A stretch of 64,000 nucleotides of DNA from contig JAJRPJ010000010.1 in assembly GCA_024280835.1 (NCBI GenBank), forward strand, positions 1 to 64,000, given 5' to 3'. Source of the DNA: Candidatus Zixiibacteriota bacterium. Its GTDB lineage: Bacteria > Zixibacteria > MSB-5A5 > GN15 > JACZUZ01. This document shows positions 41,150 to 50,820 of the stretch, piece by piece; the first letter of the stretch is position 1; every line of letters starts with the position of its first letter. Both the position numbers and the translations under genes were made by a program. The notes beneath the pieces are model-generated. The model was given only the letters and a program-made list of their open reading frames with translations. It was not told the DNA's origin and searched no databases.

Positions 41150-43447
41150 CTACTGTCCCGTTGTACCACAAATTGGAGCTGGGCCGCCGCCGAAGACCCT
41201 ACCTATTCCATAGGTGATATCAGCTATGTTGAAAGTATTGTCTCCGTTGCTGTCGGCTTCGTCTAGACATGCTGGAGCTGGACCTGAATTGAATATTCGA
41301 GCAATACCGAATGTAACATCGGCGATGTTGAATGCGCCGTTGCCATCTGCATCTCCAGGTGTCACACAGCAAGAAGCAATCGCGATAAGGGATGGTGTGT
41401 ACTGTGGCAGGAATCCAGCAGCGCTAGCTCCCCTTGCAGTTGGGTTCGGGGTAAATCCTGCACTAATTACCAGCGGATACAATGATGTATCAGGGTAATT
41501 ATCTGACAGTGGTTGAATAGGTGATATTGCTTTCCAGTCAATAGTGACGGTACGTTCAAAGGGAACTGGGTCGACTGTCAGATGCATGATTCCGAGATTG
41601 TGGAAACCACTCGCAACACTGTCTGACCAATTCACGAAACCGTAGGCGGCTATCAAGGCAATGCCAGAGCTGTCGATTATTCGAAGCGCCTCTCTTGGTT
41701 CCATGTTCCATGTGTTCCAGGCATCAAGAGAATTAAAAACTACAGAGTCGATTGTAGGTATGGTTCCACCAACCTTGACTCTTAGCGGGAAATTAAATCC
41801 AATGACGTTAACGAGATTCCTAAGGGTCAAGCGCACAGTTATGTCAGTTTGATTTGGCCCGACTCGATTATTGTAGATGAGGGAAATAGTTGTATCGATG
41901 TTGCTAAAAGGCGGGTTCGCCGGTGGACATGTCGGCAGTGGGCCTGCATCAAAAATATATGAGCGGATTGCGACGATATCTCGAAGTGTGATAAGGCGGT
42001 AACCGTCTCCATCGGCGCTGACTGGAACTTGAGGCGCGTTTCCTCCGAAGTAGAGGTAGTCCCAAATCTCAACCACATCAACAATGTTTAATACACCGTC
42101 ACCAGATGCGTCACCTGGGAAATCGCAGCTGTCTGGACACAAGCCATTTCCAAATGCAATTGTTGGGCACTCATCACACATATCACCAAAGCCATCACCA
42201 TCAGTGTCGTCTTGGTTCGGGTTGACGGTATTGGGGCAATTGTCGCAAAGGTCGCCGAGTCCGTCTCCGTCAGCGTCTATTTGGGCGGGGTTGAAAGTCA
42301 CTGGGCAATTATCAGCTACTCCCGCTAGGCAATCTCCATCGGTTTCTGAATTGTTATCAAAATTGGGACAATCGTCGCAGACATCACCGACACCGTCGCC
42401 ATCGGCGTCTGCTTGGTCTGGATTGGGAGTCAGGACACAGTTGTCCGCAAAATCCAGTATTCCGTCACTATCAAGATCGCTGTTGTCGCAGGCATCGCCG
42501 AGTCCGTCATTGTCTCCGTCGTTTTGGTTAGGATTAAAAGTATTCGGACAATTATCACAGACATCTGGTCTGCCATCATTGTCGCTGTCTGGTGGAGACG
42601 GCGCTCCTGTTGTGTCGTCATTGCAGGTGACTGGACTGATAGCGCCGTTCAGATAGGGTTCCCAGTGAGAAATTGGGTCTAGTTCGACACCGAGAAGTGT
42701 CGGGGTAATAGAACAATCTGGAAAGGGAGCATTGGTTGGTGAAACTGCCGCCCAGGAGATTTCTATGTTTCTGTGGGCTGGTACCATCGGTAGCGTAATA
42801 TCAATTTCTGCCAAAGCTCCCGTATGTGGAGATTGGGGAACAAAATCAAGGTGGCCAATCATGACGATTCCAGAATCGGGAAATATACGGAAACGATTAG
42901 GCAATGAACCGCTCCAATCGAACCCATTCACCCGCACTGCTGAAATAGTTGGTATGGCTCCGTCGACGCGAATTCTCAAAGGGAATGAGTAGCCGATTGA
43001 CTCAATACTTGTGGACAGGTCCACATGCAAGGTTATTGTAGTCGCTCCAGCAAGTAATATGCTTTCCTGCACAGAGAGATTGACGCCTGGGTCACGAAGA
43101 ATTGGAGGTGGAGTTAAATCAGTGCAGGGGCATCCAAGGGCTGGCCCGCCACGGAATATCATGTTGAGCGTGTGTTGAGCATCGCCGATAGTAGCTTGGG
43201 GTACACCGTCGACAGCTTCAGCGAAGACCATGTCTGCTGGCGCCGGGCCATCGATAAAAAGGTATGAGAGCCAAGTTGTAAAGTCAGCTATATCGTTTTT
43301 CCCATCATTGTTAACATCACCGCAAATGGTCTGCGCTCGTGTATTCTCAGGAATGAGTGTCAGTAGCGAAAAGATGACAAATATTCCCAAGGGCAGCAAG
43401 AATTTGAAAGTTCTAGCATGTGAGGGCCGAGTATTTAGTTTACGCAT
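41150..43447 (-). CDS. secreted cohesin-like / thrombospondin type 3 / dockerin-like protein
   Basis: 765 residues. Signal peptide (FLLPLGIFVIFSLLTLIPENTRAQ). A first dockerin-like calcium unit (CGDVNNDGKNDIADFTTWLSYLF), then a beta-sandwich resembling cohesin (about 120-260). About six thrombospondin type 3 calcium repeats follow (DxDxDGxGDxCDNCP), a second dockerin-like pair (GDASGDGVLNIVDVVEIWDYLY), a second cohesin-like sandwich, and a C-terminal doubled dockerin motif (GDADGNGAFNIADVTFGIAR ... SNGDNTFNIADITYGIGR) ending CGTTGQ. Extracellular or surface-bound; function unknown, probably adhesive or structural. It converges on the barrel gene with 39 nt between. Confidence 0.85.
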   Translation of the reverse strand: MRKLNTRPSHARTFKFLLPLGIFVIFSLLTLIPENTRAQTICGDVNNDGKNDIADFTTWLSYLFIDGPAPADMVFAEAVDGVPQATIGDAQHTLNMIFRGGPALGCPCTDLTPPPILRDPGVNLSVQESILLAGATTITLHVDLSTSIESIGYSFPLRIRVDGAIPTISAVRVNGFDWSGSLPNRFRIFPDSGIVMIGHLDFVPQSPHTGALAEIDITLPMVPAHRNIEISWAAVSPTNAPFPDCSITPTLLGVELDPISHWEPYLNGAISPVTCNDDTTGAPSPPDSDNDGRPDVCDNCPNTFNPNQNDGDNDGLGDACDNSDLDSDGILDFADNCVLTPNPDQADADGDGVGDVCDDCPNFDNNSETDGDCLAGVADNCPVTFNPAQIDADGDGLGDLCDNCPNTVNPNQDDTDGDGFGDMCDECPTIAFGNGLCPDSCDFPGDASGDGVLNIVDVVEIWDYLYFGGNAPQVPVSADGDGYRLITLRDIVAIRSYIFDAGPLPTCPPANPPFSNIDTTISLIYNNRVGPNQTDITVRLTLRNLVNVIGFNFPLRVKVGGTIPTIDSVVFNSLDAWNTWNMEPREALRIIDSSGIALIAAYGFVNWSDSVASGFHNLGIMHLTVDPVPFERTVTIDWKAISPIQPLSDNYPDTSLYPLVISAGFTPNPTARGASAAGFLPQYTPSLIAIASCCVTPGDADGNGAFNIADVTFGIARIFNSGPAPACLDEADSNGDNTFNIADITYGIGRVFGGGPAPICGTTGQ

Positions 43448-43583
43448 GATGTGTTTCCCTTCCTGAGGTAAGTAGGGTTAGTCCAGGCATGGACAGTTAT
43501 GAGACCACAATTGACAACTTACATTCAGGACCCTTTTTTAGCAAGGGCTAATTCTATGTTTTCAATCAATACTAGATTAAATG

Positions 43584-46142
43584 CTAGATCCCTGTTGTGC
43601 CGCAGACTGGCGCAGGGCCTGAGTTGAAGATTCGGGCTATGCCATAGGTTACATCGGCGACGTTGAATGAGTTGTCGCCGTTGGCATCGGCTTCGTCCTG
43701 ACAGATTGGGGCTGAACCTGAGTTGAAAATTCGCGCTATTCCAGCGGTGACATCGGCAATATTAAAAGAGCCATTATTGTCATAGTCGCCAGCAACTACG
43801 CAACATGATGTTGGTGGCACATCAATTGTGGTTGAATACATGGAGCGACCGTGCGTTCCCGCTACTAGCTTTCCAGTGGCTGGGTGAAAGTCGATGTCAT
43901 GCACTGGCAGAATTGGTAGGCCAGTTCCGAGTGGAGCCCAAGTTGTTCCCAGGTCAGCGGTTTCATAGACGCCGATGTCTGTGCCGATGATTAACGCCAG
44001 TGAGTCGAAGGGTGACGGAATGATGTCATTGATTGGAGCATCAGGGAAGTTGCCACTGATGTCTGTCCACGTCGCGCCGAAGTCTTCGGTGCGGAAGATG
44101 TGGGGCAATGATGAACCCGAGAGGTATCCCGAGACTGTTACATAGGCGATATTGGCTTGGCGTGGGTCTGTGGCGACACGGGTTATCCAACGGTCAGGAA
44201 TAGCTGCATCAATTTGCGTCCAACTGCCGCCGCCGTTTTGTGTGACCCAGACGTTACCATCGTCTGTACCAACATAAACAACTTGATTATCGGTCTTAGC
44301 GGGAGAGATGGTTGTAATTACCCCGAAACTGCTACGTGGGTGGGGGGCATCAGATAGGTCGGCGCTAATAGCTGTCCAATTAGCTGCGCCGTCAGTAGTT
44401 TTGTAGAGACCCTCCGAGCCGTAATATAATGTCAGATTGTCATTGGGGTCCATGGCGATAGGTGTACTCCAAGCATGGCGCTCGCCGTTAAAATTCATTC
44501 CGTTACGCGCCGCGGTCCAACTGGCGCCGCCGTTGAAAGTTTTGACTAGCCAGCCATTTTGGCTTTCAGCATAAATTATGTCGGGATCGGTGGGGTCGAC
44601 GATGACATAGAAGCCGTCACCACCCCAGATTCTTGTCCAGTCACCGGTAGCGCCAGTGAGTGTGCGTAGTGTGCCATTGTCCTGTGTACCACCGTAGAGA
44701 CGTTCAGGATTGGTGGGGTCGATTGTGATAGCGTAGAATTGTGTTGAGGGTTGTCCGATGCGCACAGCCCAAGTTAGGCCGCCGTCACTCGAGAAATTAA
44801 CACCACCATCGCAGCCTGAATACATCACTTGTGGATTGGCCGGGTCTATCCAGAGAGCGTGTTGGTCGACGTGAATACTTGCTGAGCGCCAATCCCAACT
44901 GTCGCCTGAGGTAGCTGTGCGATAGATATCAAAACCAAGCGCGAAGACGATTGATGGGTCACTTTGTGCGACACGCGTTTGGCCAAAATACCACCCACCG
45001 CCCCAACTGGCGTTCAGTGGCGCATTGACTAGGTCATTGTCAATAGTTCTGCTCCAGGTCAATCCTTGATCGATACTTTTGTAGAATCCGTCATAGGCGC
45101 CACTACTGGTTGCCAAGAGCGCGTAGGCGGTTGTTCCTGAGCTGACAGCGGTTAGGCCGATTCTTCCGTTTAAGTCTGATGGGTCAAGTAGGCCGTCGAG
45201 GGAGGTGAGTAGTGTCCAAGTTTCACCTAAATCTGATGAGCGATAGATACCAGTTGTGATTCCGCCGAGTCGGGAAGGTTCGTCGACGAGACGTACGCGC
45301 TCCCACATTGCGGCAATGACTACACCAGTGGCAGGAAAGAGGACTACGTCTATACAGCCAGTAGTATCTGAGACAAACAATTTGTTGGTCCAGTTGGCGC
45401 CGCCATCGTCCGAGCGGTAGAGACCACCTGCGCCATTGCCTCCGCCAAAATGCTGGCCACCGACGGCGACGAAGATACGGTCGGAGTTTGTTGGGTCAAC
45501 TACGATTCTGGCGATACGGCGACTGTCTGGCAGGCCCATATTGGTAAAGGTTGTTCCGCCATCGGTGGATTTGTAGATCCCATCACCTTCATAGGTGTCG
45601 AAAGCTGGGTTTGATTCGCCTGTTCCAACATAAATCACTGATGAATTGTTGGGATCAATAGCGATGTCACCGACTGAATAGCTACCGTAATTATCGAAAA
45701 TTTGCGTCCAAGAATTACCGCTATCGGTAGATTTGAAAACTCCACCTGCAGCGCTGCCTGCGTAGACAGTTGAGATGTTTCCAGCTACAGCTTCGACATC
45801 GACAATACGCCCAGGGATATTGGTGGGTCCGGCAGGTACCCAAACAGGTGGAGCTGAGGCGCTGCGTCGAAGCTTTGAATTGGCCGCGAGTTTTAGGTTT
45901 TCGGCAACGGCGAATTTTAAGCTCGCTTGTCGTTTGGCCTGTGAGATTGTGTCGTATGGGAAAGAGCGTTGGACATAGAACCAGTCACTCGGGCGTTTGC
46001 CAGGAGGTTTGGGATATTTTTGGGCTGGTTCACTGAATGCCAGCTGATTAGCGTTGTCGACTGTATTAGAAGTTTTCCAGAGAGATATGGAGGCGCCACC
46101 GAGGATAACTAACGCTGCTACAAAATAGATTCGTTTATTCAT
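43584..46142 (-). CDS. secreted BNR/sialidase-like beta-propeller protein with dockerin C-terminus
   Basis: 852 residues. N-terminal signal segment (YFVAALVILGGASISLW), then a long series of BNR/Asp-box repeats (S-x-D-x-G-x-T/S-W, for example STDSGNSWTQI, SDDGGANWTN, SSDLGETWTLL, SSDGGLTWAV, TEDFGATWTDI), as in VPS10/sortilin-type or plant photosystem-assembly-like propellers. The C-terminus is the same doubled dockerin-like unit (GDYDNNGSFNIADVTAGIAR ... ANGDNSFNVADVTYGIAR) ending CGTTGI as in the neighbouring gene. Surface or secreted; no catalytic residues of a true sialidase were identified. Confidence 0.88.
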   Translation of the reverse strand: MNKRIYFVAALVILGGASISLWKTSNTVDNANQLAFSEPAQKYPKPPGKRPSDWFYVQRSFPYDTISQAKRQASLKFAVAENLKLAANSKLRRSASAPPVWVPAGPTNIPGRIVDVEAVAGNISTVYAGSAAGGVFKSTDSGNSWTQIFDNYGSYSVGDIAIDPNNSSVIYVGTGESNPAFDTYEGDGIYKSTDGGTTFTNMGLPDSRRIARIVVDPTNSDRIFVAVGGQHFGGGNGAGGLYRSDDGGANWTNKLFVSDTTGCIDVVLFPATGVVIAAMWERVRLVDEPSRLGGITTGIYRSSDLGETWTLLTSLDGLLDPSDLNGRIGLTAVSSGTTAYALLATSSGAYDGFYKSIDQGLTWSRTIDNDLVNAPLNASWGGGWYFGQTRVAQSDPSIVFALGFDIYRTATSGDSWDWRSASIHVDQHALWIDPANPQVMYSGCDGGVNFSSDGGLTWAVRIGQPSTQFYAITIDPTNPERLYGGTQDNGTLRTLTGATGDWTRIWGGDGFYVIVDPTDPDIIYAESQNGWLVKTFNGGASWTAARNGMNFNGERHAWSTPIAMDPNDNLTLYYGSEGLYKTTDGAANWTAISADLSDAPHPRSSFGVITTISPAKTDNQVVYVGTDDGNVWVTQNGGGSWTQIDAAIPDRWITRVATDPRQANIAYVTVSGYLSGSSLPHIFRTEDFGATWTDISGNFPDAPINDIIPSPFDSLALIIGTDIGVYETADLGTTWAPLGTGLPILPVHDIDFHPATGKLVAGTHGRSMYSTTIDVPPTSCCVVAGDYDNNGSFNIADVTAGIARIFNSGSAPICQDEADANGDNSFNVADVTYGIARIFNSGPAPVCGTTGI

Positions 46143-46336
46143 TTGCTGTATTCCATCTGATGAATATTGATCTAACGGATTAGAACCCGCTAGAAGTAGT
46201 TTTCGGCATTCTTGAGGAGCGGATGAAGAAGGAAAAGCAAGTATATTCGCTCAGGTGGAAGATAAGAGTTGGCTGGGAATCTGTAAAGAAGAATTGTTAG
46301 CTGTCAGAGTGGCAGATCTGGCTCCAAAAGTATCAC

Positions 46337-46366
46337 GGCCGGAAACGTAAAGACGTGTTTCCGGCC
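46337..46366 (-). terminator. terminator-like hairpin after the TPR gene
   Basis: GGCCGGAAAC / GTTTCCGGCC perfect 10-bp arms with a 10-nt loop, about 45 nt beyond the TPR gene stop on the minus strand. Downstream on that strand a short T-run (ACTTTTGG) follows. Confidence 0.5.
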
Positions 46367-46411
46367 ATGATTGTATAAGCTCCCTGCAATATCTCAGTAT
46401 TAACCGAGAGC

Positions 46412-46915
46412 TTACTCGTTCTTCCATGACTTCTGACTGTCAAGTTTTTCCGCTCGTTCAGTCCAAGCGTCCGCTAGATCCGTCCAGCCATTGCTCTCAA
46501 GGTACGAGGCGCCTCGGCGGAGATCTGAGGAGTCATCAGCTACTAACCAAAAAGCATGAGCAAACTGCTCCTTGGCATCTGCAGTTTCTTTTAGCTCTGA
46601 GTAGCAGATTCCAAGAGAAAACCGCACATGAGAGAGGTTTGGCTCAGCGGCCACGGCCTTTTCATAGGCTGCTTTGGCGTCAGCGTACAACTCATGCTCG
46701 TTATACATATCTCCGATTTTTTCGAAGATACTAGCGCGACGGCGGGTTTCGGATTCGTCGATCATCTCGAGAATACGACCATACAGGCCGATAGCCTTGA
46801 CGTACTTATCGGAGTTGTAAAGTTCCTGCGCTTTGGTCAGTGCTTTCAGTAAGCGGCGCTTACGGTATTTAATCGAACAGTATTTATTCAAGCTGTGTTT
46901 GTTCAAAAACTTCAT
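46412..46915 (-). CDS. small tetratricopeptide-repeat protein
   Basis: 167 residues from the ATG at 46915 (AAAGGAA 7 nt upstream); the frame is open to 47008 but the extension is unlike TPR sequence. A basic N-terminus (KYRKRRLLKALTKAQ) precedes about three TPR units (YVKAIGLYGRILEMID, ADAKAAYEKAVAAEPNLSHVRFSLGICYSEL, ADAKEQFAHAFWL). No signal peptide. A scaffold or adaptor role is the family expectation; its partner is unknown. Confidence 0.75.
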   Translation of the reverse strand: MKFLNKHSLNKYCSIKYRKRRLLKALTKAQELYNSDKYVKAIGLYGRILEMIDESETRRRASIFEKIGDMYNEHELYADAKAAYEKAVAAEPNLSHVRFSLGICYSELKETADAKEQFAHAFWLVADDSSDLRRGASYLESNGWTDLADAWTERAEKLDSQKSWKNE

Positions 46916-47070
46916 CGACGATTCCTTTCTTCGCCCGCGCCAATGTCGGGGTCTGTCCTGCGCATAGAAGAGCGCTTGGCGCCACGGGAATAGTTGCGCT
47001 AGGACCAATAATTGTTATCAATTTTTTACAGAAGAAGAAAGGGTACTACTGGGAAGGGAAAAAACGTAAA

Positions 47071-47100
47071 GTGTTATTCAAAACAGTGTTATTCAAAACA
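47071..47100 (+). repeat. 15-bp perfect tandem duplication
   Basis: GTGTTATTCAAAACA occurs twice back to back (47071-47085 and 47086-47100). Confidence 0.85.
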
Positions 47101-47511
47101 GTCTTCTTCTGCGTCACCTAAAGGCCGCTTTATAGCGGCATATTGTTCGGAGACATCTATTTGCTTGAAAATCCATGTGCCATCCTTTCAGTGTTGGCGA
47201 TATTACACCGATAATTAATATCGCGAATTCTGTTATGTTTGCTATCGGCAGTGGCGTTACGCCACGCTGACCGTTGTTGATTATTCCGTATACTTGTATA
47301 TGAGACAAACGCCTTGTCAATTCAAGTGAACGAGCTGAGCGAGTCATTATATAGCGCTATTCGAAAAAGTCAACGACTTTGTTGCGTAAAGCTCTAATAA
47401 TTTTCAACAAACTTCTTGAGACAATTCTCAAAACTAAGAATTGCGAGGGTTATAGACCGAAAAGTGTACCCGCTAGTCAAACAAGTTTGCTCTATCCGCT
47501 TGCGATTTTTC

Positions 47512-47530
47512 ATACCGTAAGGTATTTTTT
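47512..47530 (+). terminator. weak terminator or attenuator-like hairpin
   Basis: ATACC-GTAA-GGTAT followed by a run of T, about 55 nt upstream of the secreted DUF1579-like gene. The stem is only 5 bp. Confidence 0.3.
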
Positions 47531-47585
47531 GGAGGTGTTACTGAAGAACAGTAAACCTAGGAATGAAAATCGGGGAACAGGAATC

Positions 47586-48254
47586 ATGAAACTAATTAGC
47601 CAGATCTTTTCGATTCTATTATTAGCGGTGACAGTGGCTCAGGCGCAGAGTGATCCACATCAACGTGATTCACGTCAACAGAGCGCCAAAGCTAATCCTC
47701 ACGGTGAGATGACAATGGAAGCGCCCAAAGGGATGACTCCAAAACAAATGAAAGAGTATCTCAATTCACTGTTGCCAGGTAAACATCACAACTTTTTGGA
47801 GCAGTTCGTTGGTGAATGGAAAACCCTTAGCCGCGTTTGGATGCTTGGTCCTGATTCATTGCCGACCGAGTCTGAAGGTACGACAACAGCTAAGTGGATT
47901 CTTGGCAAGCGCTTTGTACAGTTTGAGACTGTTGGGCAAATGATGGGACAACAGTTTGATGAAGTTATGCTTTTGGGACATGATAACTATCGCAATCTCT
48001 ACACGGCTTCTTATGCTAGTTCGATGAGCACAGCTTTGCTGTCTATGACTGGACAGCGTCATCCGAAAACGGGTGATATTACTTTGTATGGTGAGATGGA
48101 CGAGCCGATGTTGAGTGTTACCGGAAGAACTGTTAAGTATGTCTACAGTTTTCCTGATGAGAAGACAATCAAGATGGAGCTGTTTGATTTACATGCTGGA
48201 GATGACTACAAAGTCATCGAAGTGATTTACACGCGTGAATCTACTGAGAAATAG
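47586..48254 (+). CDS. secreted DUF1579-like protein
   Basis: 222 residues. Signal peptide MKLISQIFSILLLAVTVAQAQ. After a His/Gln-rich linker, the DUF1579 signature is visible (HNFLEQFVGEWKTLSRVW ... TTTAKWILGKRFVQFE ... GHDNYRNLYTASYASSMST ... GEMDEPM). The family has a lipocalin-like beta-barrel of unknown function. ATG at 47586 with AGGA upstream. It converges on mnmA with a 1-nt gap. Confidence 0.8.
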   Translation: MKLISQIFSILLLAVTVAQAQSDPHQRDSRQQSAKANPHGEMTMEAPKGMTPKQMKEYLNSLLPGKHHNFLEQFVGEWKTLSRVWMLGPDSLPTESEGTTTAKWILGKRFVQFETVGQMMGQQFDEVMLLGHDNYRNLYTASYASSMSTALLSMTGQRHPKTGDITLYGEMDEPMLSVTGRTVKYVYSFPDEKTIKMELFDLHAGDDYKVIEVIYTRESTEK

Positions 48255-48255
48255 T

Positions 48256-49395
48256 TCAGCCGACTTTGCTGATAACACCGCCACCGAGGACGACTTTGTC
48301 GCGGTAGAAGACCGCTGATTGTCCTGGAGTGACTGCGCGTTGTTTTGAAGCGAATGTTACTCTAACAGTGTTTTCGTCGACTGGTGTGATGGTTGCTTCG
48401 GCGGCTTTGTGTAAGTAGCGAATTTTGACGCTGGCTTTGAATGGCTCAGTTGGTCGGTCGATTGCCATCCAATTGATTTCACTGACATCCAAATCGCATT
48501 CATGTAGACCATCGGCGCCGCTGACAACAATTTGGTTGTTAGCGGTGTCGATTTTTTTGACATAGACTGGCTGACGGTAGTAAATACCGAGACCTTTGCG
48601 TTGTCCGAGAGTATAGAATGAAACGCCCTTATGCTGGCCTATTTTTTCGCCTTCTTCATTGACAATATCGCCGCCTTCGAAGTCTCTGCCGCGTTTTTGT
48701 TCCCACTCGCGCAAGAAGCGATGATAATTGTTGTCAGTGATAAAACATATCTCGCGTGACTCTGGTTTGTCGGCAGTGCGGACATCATGGGCGTGCGCTT
48801 GTCTGCGAACTTCTGACTTTTCCATCTCACCGACAGGCAAAAGAGTGTGCGCCAATGCGTCCTGCGATAATCCCCAGAGTGCGTATGACTGATCACGAGT
48901 GACGTCCTCGCCAGGAATTAGATAATAGCGGCCAGTTTCTTCGTAGCGCTTGATTGTGGCATAGTGACCTGTGGCCATATAGTCGCAGCCGAGTTCACGA
49001 GCGCGTTTGAGGAATGATTCCCATTTCATGCGAGTGTTGCAAACCACGCAAGGGTTGGGAGTGCGTCCTGCGCGATATTCTGAGACGAAGTTTTCGATGA
49101 CTTCTTCGCGGAATCGGTCTACGAAATTGAGGACATAAAAAGGCACACCGATTTTGGCGCAAAGTGAACGACAATCGTCGATAGATTCGAGCGTACAGCA
49201 ACGTCCGTCTTTTTTCATCTCTCCACCGACTTCAGAGAAATCCCACAGTTTCATGTGAGCGCCAATGACTTCATAACCCTGCTCTTGTAACAAGTACAAA
49301 GCTACTGAAGAGTCGACGCCGCCAGAGAGTGCGACTAGGACGCGGCCTTTGCTTTTGAGATTATTTTCTGAATCTGTGGAATTATTCTTGTTCAT
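48256..49395 (-). CDS. mnmA: tRNA-specific 2-thiouridylase
   Basis: 379 residues. Thiolates U34 of Lys/Glu/Gln tRNAs. PP-loop VALSGGVDSSVALYLL, catalytic Cys in NPCVVCN and second Cys in SREICFITD, C-terminal RNA-binding beta-barrel (GQRKGLGIYYRQPVYV). It overlaps the upstream cysteine desulfurase gene by 4 nt, its probable sulfur donor. Confidence 0.95.
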   Translation of the reverse strand: MNKNNSTDSENNLKSKGRVLVALSGGVDSSVALYLLQEQGYEVIGAHMKLWDFSEVGGEMKKDGRCCTLESIDDCRSLCAKIGVPFYVLNFVDRFREEVIENFVSEYRAGRTPNPCVVCNTRMKWESFLKRARELGCDYMATGHYATIKRYEETGRYYLIPGEDVTRDQSYALWGLSQDALAHTLLPVGEMEKSEVRRQAHAHDVRTADKPESREICFITDNNYHRFLREWEQKRGRDFEGGDIVNEEGEKIGQHKGVSFYTLGQRKGLGIYYRQPVYVKKIDTANNQIVVSGADGLHECDLDVSEINWMAIDRPTEPFKASVKIRYLHKAAEATITPVDENTVRVTFASKQRAVTPGQSAVFYRDKVVLGGGVISKVG

Positions 49396-50597
49396 CGTTT
49401 GGATGCGGCGTAGGCTGGAGACATGCTTCTGAGGCGCTCTATAATTTTTGGTAGGACATTGCCTACGTATTCAATTTCGTCTTGTGTTGTATGGCGACCC
49501 ATCGAAAACCGGATTGATGATTTGGCGAGTTCTGGTGTTTGACCTATAGCCAGCAGAACTGGCGAGGGGTCAACGGCTCCAGCGCTGCAGGCGGAACCTG
49601 ATGAAACAGCGATGCCTTCAAGATCGAGCGAGAGGATTATCGCTTCGCCTTCGGCTCCAGCAAATGATAGGTTGACTGTCTGTGGTGTGCGCAGAAGACT
49701 ATCTGGTAGGTTCGAGATTTCTGATTCTGGGAACTCTGGGCCATTGAGTATCACGTCGGCGATATTTGCACGGACTGAGGTTAAGAATCTCTGTGAGAGT
49801 CTATTCAAGCGCAGATACTCTTCCTCAATCATTGTCACAGAGACTTCCATGGCTTTAGTCAGTCCGATAATTCCAGGGACGTTTTCAGTGCCAGGCCGGC
49901 GAGATTTTTCGTGACTGCCACCTTGGACTAGTGATTCAATTTTGACACCGCTTCTGACGAAAGCTAAGCCAGTTCCTTTGGGGCCGTAGATTTTGTGCGC
50001 CGAAAGTGAAAGCAAGTCAACGCCCAGCTCTTCAACAGAGACAGGGATTTTGCCAAAGGCCTGCACAGCATCGGTGTGGAATAGAGCGCCTTTGGCGTGG
50101 GCGATTTCTACTAGCGCCGGAATGTCTTGTATGGTACCGATTTCATTGTTGGCTTGCATGATAGAAACAATAGCAGTGTCTTCATCTACCAAATTCGCAA
50201 GAGTCTCAGTTGTGACAAAGCCCTCAGATGTGACTGGCGCGATTTGTACATCGAATCCTTCCTGAGCCAAACTTTCGGCGGATTGCAAGATTGCGCTATG
50301 TTCAATCGCAGAAATGACGATTCGTCTGCGTTTGTGTTTGAGAGCTCGTGCGGCGCCTTTGAGGCAGATGTTATCCGCTTCGGTGCCGCCGCTACAAAAA
50401 ACAATTTCTGAGGGCTCGGCGCTGAGAATTTCGGCGCAGGACTCGCGAGCGTTTTCTAGGCCAACTTTGGCGTCTCTGCCAAAACTGTGCATGGAGCTGG
50501 CATTGCCGTATTGGGGAGAAAAATACGGCAACATTGCCTCTAAGACTTCAGGGGCCACTTGTGTTGTGGCATTATTATCGAAATAGATTTGTTTCAT
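49392..50597 (-). CDS. cysteine desulfurase (IscS/NifS family)
   Basis: 401 residues. Pyridoxal-phosphate enzyme taking sulfur from cysteine. N-terminal MKQIYFDNNATTQV, PLP region LSLSAHKIYGPKGTGLAFV with the Schiff-base Lys, and the active-site Cys loop SSGSACSAGAVDPSPV, closer to NifS-type than housekeeping IscS. Coupled by overlap to mnmA, suggesting that its main task here is tRNA thiolation, though it may also serve the many Fe-S proteins nearby. No iscU or iscA is adjacent. Confidence 0.93.
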   Translation of the reverse strand: MKQIYFDNNATTQVAPEVLEAMLPYFSPQYGNASSMHSFGRDAKVGLENARESCAEILSAEPSEIVFCSGGTEADNICLKGAARALKHKRRRIVISAIEHSAILQSAESLAQEGFDVQIAPVTSEGFVTTETLANLVDEDTAIVSIMQANNEIGTIQDIPALVEIAHAKGALFHTDAVQAFGKIPVSVEELGVDLLSLSAHKIYGPKGTGLAFVRSGVKIESLVQGGSHEKSRRPGTENVPGIIGLTKAMEVSVTMIEEEYLRLNRLSQRFLTSVRANIADVILNGPEFPESEISNLPDSLLRTPQTVNLSFAGAEGEAIILSLDLEGIAVSSGSACSAGAVDPSPVLLAIGQTPELAKSSIRFSMGRHTTQDEIEYVGNVLPKIIERLRSMSPAYAASKR

Positions 50598-50820
50598 AAG
50601 TATGTTTGTTTTAAGAATATATTTGTTCTAAGATCAGGCTATATCAAATATGTGTCAATGAATCACTATGTTGAATCAGTAGGTTGAATTTCAATACTAT
50701 ACTTTTGTGTGGTGAATTCAAACTGCCCCTGTCGGTTAGTATATAGGGGGCTGATTGTTTGTCAAGGATGGAGATTTGATGGGTGTAGAGTATATCAATA
50801 GACTGTTGTAGGGTAATAGC

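Larger units (their letters stand above)
46916..47585. other. divergent intergenic region with repeats and stems
   Basis: 670 bp without a credible gene. Contains a perfect 15-bp tandem duplication (47071-47100), a GTGGCG-TTA-CGCCAC stem (47251-47265), a 7-bp stem CAATTCT/AGAATTG (47422-47443) and a small terminator-like hairpin (47512-47530). The open frame from 47379 into the next gene lacks features before the signal peptide ATG at 47586. Confidence 0.55.

Noticed and set aside
42084-42656. 190-codon antisense Ser/Pro repeat frame
   Set aside because: Antisense of the thrombospondin type 3 calcium repeats; the regularity comes from the sense repeats.
47251-47265. GTGGCG-TTA-CGCCAC stem as a terminator
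   Set aside because: Not placed after a gene end and no T-run.
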